A stretch of DNA of 7,132 nucleotides, taken from the NCBI GenBank assembly GCA_947589725.1, contig CANQCQ010000047.1, positions 1 through 7,132 on the forward strand, written 5' to 3'. This DNA is from an uncultured Bacilli bacterium (GTDB taxonomy: Bacteria > Bacillota_I > Bacilli_A > RF39 > UBA660). Positions 4,811 through 7,132 of the stretch are shown piece by piece. Each line of letters opens with the position of its first letter. Within the stretch, counting starts at the first letter, position 1. The notes beneath the pieces are model-generated. The model was not told the origin of the DNA, ran no database searches, and saw only the letters and a list, made by a program, of their open reading frames with translations. Made by a program: the position numbers and the translations under genes.

Positions 4811-6848
4811 TACTATTTTTATAATTATCTTACTTATAAGTATAATTATATCTACTATTAGAATAGTATTTGTACCTAGTAAAAATATAAATAGTATAAA
4901 ATTACCTTTAACATCTAATATAAGTAGTTATTATATAGATGGAAATAAACTTACTATTACTATGTCTAAATATAATATAAAAGCTAATTATTATATTAAA
5001 TCTTATGAAGAAAAAAAGTATCTAGAAAATACTCTTAAAGTAGGAGATATTTATAAAATAACTGGAGATATCTCCAAACCTAGTATTCCAACTACTAAAG
5101 GATTATTTAATTATAGAAATTATTTAAAAACAAAAAAGATATATTTTATAGTAACAATTAAAAGTATACATAAAGTTACTAATACACATAATTCATATTA
5201 TCTATTAAAAAATTTTCTTCAAAAGCATCTAAATAAGAGTCCATACTTATATACTTTTATTTTAGGAGATAAATCATATTTAAGTGAAGATGCAATTTAT
5301 TCATATCAAGAAAATGGTATAAGTCATTTATTTGCCATAAGTGGTATGCATATTACATTACTATCAAGTATTATTGATAAGTTATTAAAAAAGTTAAAGT
5401 TAAATGAAAACAAACGTTTTTTAATAATTACTTTATTTTTACTATTATATTTAATATTAGTAGGATTTTCTCCATCTATATTACGAGGAGTATTATTTTA
5501 TATTTTATTTTCACTAAATAAAATATATTATTTTTATATAAAAAGTATTAATTTATATTTTGCCTCACTAGCAATCACTCTTATTATTAATCCATTCTAT
5601 ATTTATGATACAGGCTTTTTATTTTCCTATACAATATCTTTAGCTTTACTTTTATCTAATAATTATTTAAAGAGTAACAATTATTTTATATCCTTAATTA
5701 AAACTTCATTTGTATCTTTTATTTGTAGTCTACCAATATCTCTTTATAATTATTGTTCAATAAACATTCTAAGTATAGTTTATAATTTATTATTTGTACC
5801 TATTATTTCTATTATAATATTTCCATTATCACTTATTACTTTAATAATACCAATTTTAATAAAACCTTATAATATATTAACTAATTTAATAGAAATTATT
5901 TCTATAAATTTATCTAAAATATCTATTACTAAATTAATATTTAAAAGATTAAATATAATTTATTATTTATTTTTACTAATATTTATATTTTACTTTTTAA
6001 AAAAACAAAATAAAAATAATAAAAATTATTTTAAGTATTTAATTCCTATTTTAATTATTCATTATCTTATTCCATATTTTACAAATAATTCATTTCTAAA
6101 AATGATAGATGTAGGTCAAGGAGACTCTATATTATTACATTCTAATAATAAAGTAATACTTGTAGATACTGGAGGAATAACAACTTATAAAAATTTTAAG
6201 TGGCAACAAAGTAATAAAGAATTTTCTATTGTAAAAAATATAACTATACCAATATTAAAACAAGAGGGATTAAAAAGAATAGATTATTTAATTTTAACAC
6301 ATGGTGATTATGATCATTTAGGTGAAGCTTTAAATCTAATTAAATATTTTAAGGTAGATAATGTAATAATTAATTGTAATGAAATAAATTATTTAGAAGA
6401 AGAAATTATAAGAAAAGCAAATAAAGTAATAATTGGAGAAGAAGGTTTAACATTAAACATAGGAGGATTTAATTTAATTCAATTAAATGAAGATTTAAAA
6501 GATGAAAATGATTCTAGTCAAATATATTTAGTTAAGTATAATGATATAAAAATATTATTAACAGGAGATGCATCAGTAAAAAGTGAGAAGAATATGTTAA
6601 AAAAATATGATATAGGAAAAGTAGATATATTAAAAGTTGGACATCATGGATCAAAGACTTCAACATCTGATGAATTATTAAAAACTATTAATCCCAATCT
6701 AGCTTTAATATCTTTAGGAAAAAATAATAAATTCCATCATCCAAATAAAGAAACTCTAGAAAAACTAAATAGTTATCAAATACCATATTTTCGAACAGAC
6801 ATATTGGGTACTATAAGTATTAATTTAGATACAAAAACAATAAGTTAA
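4779..6848 (+). CDS. comEC: ComEC/Rec2 DNA-uptake channel protein
   Basis: ComEC forms the membrane channel through which one DNA strand enters the cytoplasm in transformation; its C-terminal metallo-beta-lactamase-like domain is thought to degrade the other strand. The 689-aa product, slightly short for the family, has an N-terminal membrane segment (about 11-31), a soluble OB-fold-like region (about 35-130), the ComEC core of membrane helices (about 175-430) with HLFAISGMH (183-191) and SPSILRG (231-237), then the nuclease-like domain (about 440-689). In the latter all metal-site motifs are intact: DVGQGDS (444-450), VDTGG (462-466), THGDYDH (507-513), TGDAS (595-599), GHHGSKTS (621-628) and FHHPN (652-656). 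The start is TTG at 4779 with a good SD. It overlaps comEA by 32 nt in another frame, so the two form an operon. The gene looks functional: no frameshift or missing residue. A terminator follows nine bases after the stop. Confidence 0.95.
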   Translation: MLKLRNILLHNTIFIIILLISIIISTIRIVFVPSKNINSIKLPLTSNISSYYIDGNKLTITMSKYNIKANYYIKSYEEKKYLENTLKVGDIYKITGDISKPSIPTTKGLFNYRNYLKTKKIYFIVTIKSIHKVTNTHNSYYLLKNFLQKHLNKSPYLYTFILGDKSYLSEDAIYSYQENGISHLFAISGMHITLLSSIIDKLLKKLKLNENKRFLIITLFLLLYLILVGFSPSILRGVLFYILFSLNKIYYFYIKSINLYFASLAITLIINPFYIYDTGFLFSYTISLALLLSNNYLKSNNYFISLIKTSFVSFICSLPISLYNYCSINILSIVYNLLFVPIISIIIFPLSLITLIIPILIKPYNILTNLIEIISINLSKISITKLIFKRLNIIYYLFLLIFIFYFLKKQNKNNKNYFKYLIPILIIHYLIPYFTNNSFLKMIDVGQGDSILLHSNNKVILVDTGGITTYKNFKWQQSNKEFSIVKNITIPILKQEGLKRIDYLILTHGDYDHLGEALNLIKYFKVDNVIINCNEINYLEEEIIRKANKVIIGEEGLTLNIGGFNLIQLNEDLKDENDSSQIYLVKYNDIKILLTGDASVKSEKNMLKKYDIGKVDILKVGHHGSKTSTSDELLKTINPNLALISLGKNNKFHHPNKETLEKLNSYQIPYFRTDILGTISINLDTKTIS

Positions 6849-6856
6849 AATTGTGG

Positions 6857-6898
6857 AAAAGAACGCGAAAAAATATTGCGTTTTTTTTTTTTTTTTTT
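6857..6898 (+). terminator. Terminator of the comEA-comEC operon ending in T18
   Basis: The stem AAAAGAACGC (6857-6866) pairs with GCGTTTTTTT (from 6878) with one G-U pair, around an 11-base loop, followed by a very long T run to 6898. The GC-rich inner part is only three pairs, but the tract of 18 T makes termination likely. The same bases may also be part of the promoter of the next gene. Confidence 0.75.
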
Positions 6899-6903
6899 AT
6901 TAT
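6876..6903 (+). promoter_or_regulatory. Possible promoter with a poly-T spacer for the secreted-protein gene
   Basis: TTGCGT (6876-6881) as a weak -35, a spacer of 16 T (6882-6897) and TATTAT (6898-6903) as -10. Starts would fall near 6909-6911, leaving only about seven bases before the ATG at 6917, which is a weakness of the proposal. The -35 matches only TTG. It competes with the terminator reading of the same bases. Confidence 0.3.
6881..6898 (+). repeat. Homopolymer tract of 18 T
   Basis: Eighteen consecutive T directly follow GCG and precede ATTATTTTTAGG. It is the longest mononucleotide run in the window; other runs reach about eight or nine. It begins 36 bases and ends 19 bases before the ATG at 6917. 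Tracts this long are prone to slippage during replication. Confidence 0.97.
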
Positions 6904-6916
6904 TTTTAGGTAAAAA

Positions 6917-7132
6917 ATGGGCAGAAAAATTAAACTTAGTGGAAATAAAAAAAGAAAAATAGTTTTAATTTTATTATTAATTTTTATAAGTATCGGATTT
7001 GCTTTTCTTAGTACTAATTTATCTATCTTAGGTATAGGTAGATTTGCAAAAAGTACTTGGGATATTCATTTTAAAAATATTCAAGTTTTAGCTGGTTCAG
7101 TTGATACTGATTTACCTACAGTAAATGAAGAT
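6917..7132 (+). CDS. Secreted or membrane-anchored protein, N-terminal part (3' end outside window)
   Basis: ATG at 6917 opens a frame of 72 codons that runs off the window. I do not recognise a named gene. Residues 1-14 are strongly basic (MGRKIKLSGNKKRK), residues 15-31 are hydrophobic (IVLILLLIFISIGFAFL) and are followed by STNLSILGIG, so this is a signal peptide or N-terminal anchor. The part after it, FAKSTWDIHFKNIQVLAGSVDTDLPTV, resembles the start of short surface proteins that I recall from uncultured Bacilli and Erysipelotrichia (pattern IGFAxLSTxLxIxGxxxxxxxxWDIHFxNIQVxxGSV). These have a lead-in like that of SipW-processed proteins such as TasA or camelysin; this link is from memory and uncertain. 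The SD is poor (AGGT at 6908-6911, close to the ATG). Upstream lies a T18 tract that could affect its expression. It is probably a unit separate from comEC because of the terminator. Confidence 0.72.
   Translation, partial: MGRKIKLSGNKKRKIVLILLLIFISIGFAFLSTNLSILGIGRFAKSTWDIHFKNIQVLAGSVDTDLPTVNED

Noticed and set aside
1..7132. CRISPR array, tRNA or rRNA gene, insertion sequence or prophage
   Set aside because: I saw no regularly spaced repeats, no cloverleaf with the conserved GTTCGA-type loop, no transposase and no terminal inverted repeats; gaps between genes are all under about 130 bases.

Overview
The window is a strongly AT-rich piece (roughly a quarter G+C by eye) of a bacterial chromosome. 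Its gene content is that of a low-GC Firmicute: SMC, a Gram-positive-type peptide deformylase, a SEDS cell-wall polymerase, a tiny YjcZ-like membrane protein, a GdpP-like DHH phosphodiesterase and a ComEA/ComEC pair. Strong AGGAG Shine-Dalgarno (SD) sites, TTGACA/TATAAT-type promoters and compact terminators fit this. All eight tryptophan codons I count in the genes are TGG, none TGA, so the standard bacterial code is likely rather than the Mycoplasma code. A cell-wall-bearing, AT-rich member of the Bacilli or Erysipelotrichia, possibly an uncultured gut lineage such as RF39, is my best guess. That placement is inference from style, not from a marker search.

Layout. (1) 1-200: 3' end of smc (+), converging on def (-, 230-778); one hairpin between them can serve both. 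def has a near-perfect sigma-A promoter (849-877), with a 16-bp perfect palindrome over its -10 and start point. (2) 909-1073 (-): a 54-aa YjcZ-like membrane protein, not previously listed as an open reading frame, with a consensus SD and its own terminator. (3) 1199-2933 (+): an ftsW-type SEDS gene coupled, one base apart, to a cytoplasmic protein that looks like the zinc-dependent phospholipase C family. A terminator follows. (4) 3004-4071 (+): a stand-alone DHH/DHHA1 phosphodiesterase resembling the catalytic end of GdpP without its sensory part, ending in a strong terminator. (5) 4127-6848 (+): comEA and comEC, overlapping by 32 nt, the inner-membrane DNA-uptake machinery of natural competence. 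(6) 6857-6898: a terminator ending in 18 consecutive T. (7) 6917-7132 (+): the 5' end of a gene for a secreted or membrane-anchored protein, cut by the window edge.

Most of the window is ordinary housekeeping and competence content. The signals most worth a second look are: the T18 tract, which also sits exactly between a possible -35 and -10 in front of the surface-protein gene, an arrangement known from phase-variable promoters; the GGGH-to-GGGN change and loss of sensory domains in the GdpP-like protein; the palindrome over the def promoter; and the coupling of an uncharacterised metal-site protein to FtsW. I found no CRISPR array, tRNA, rRNA, insertion sequence or phage gene.
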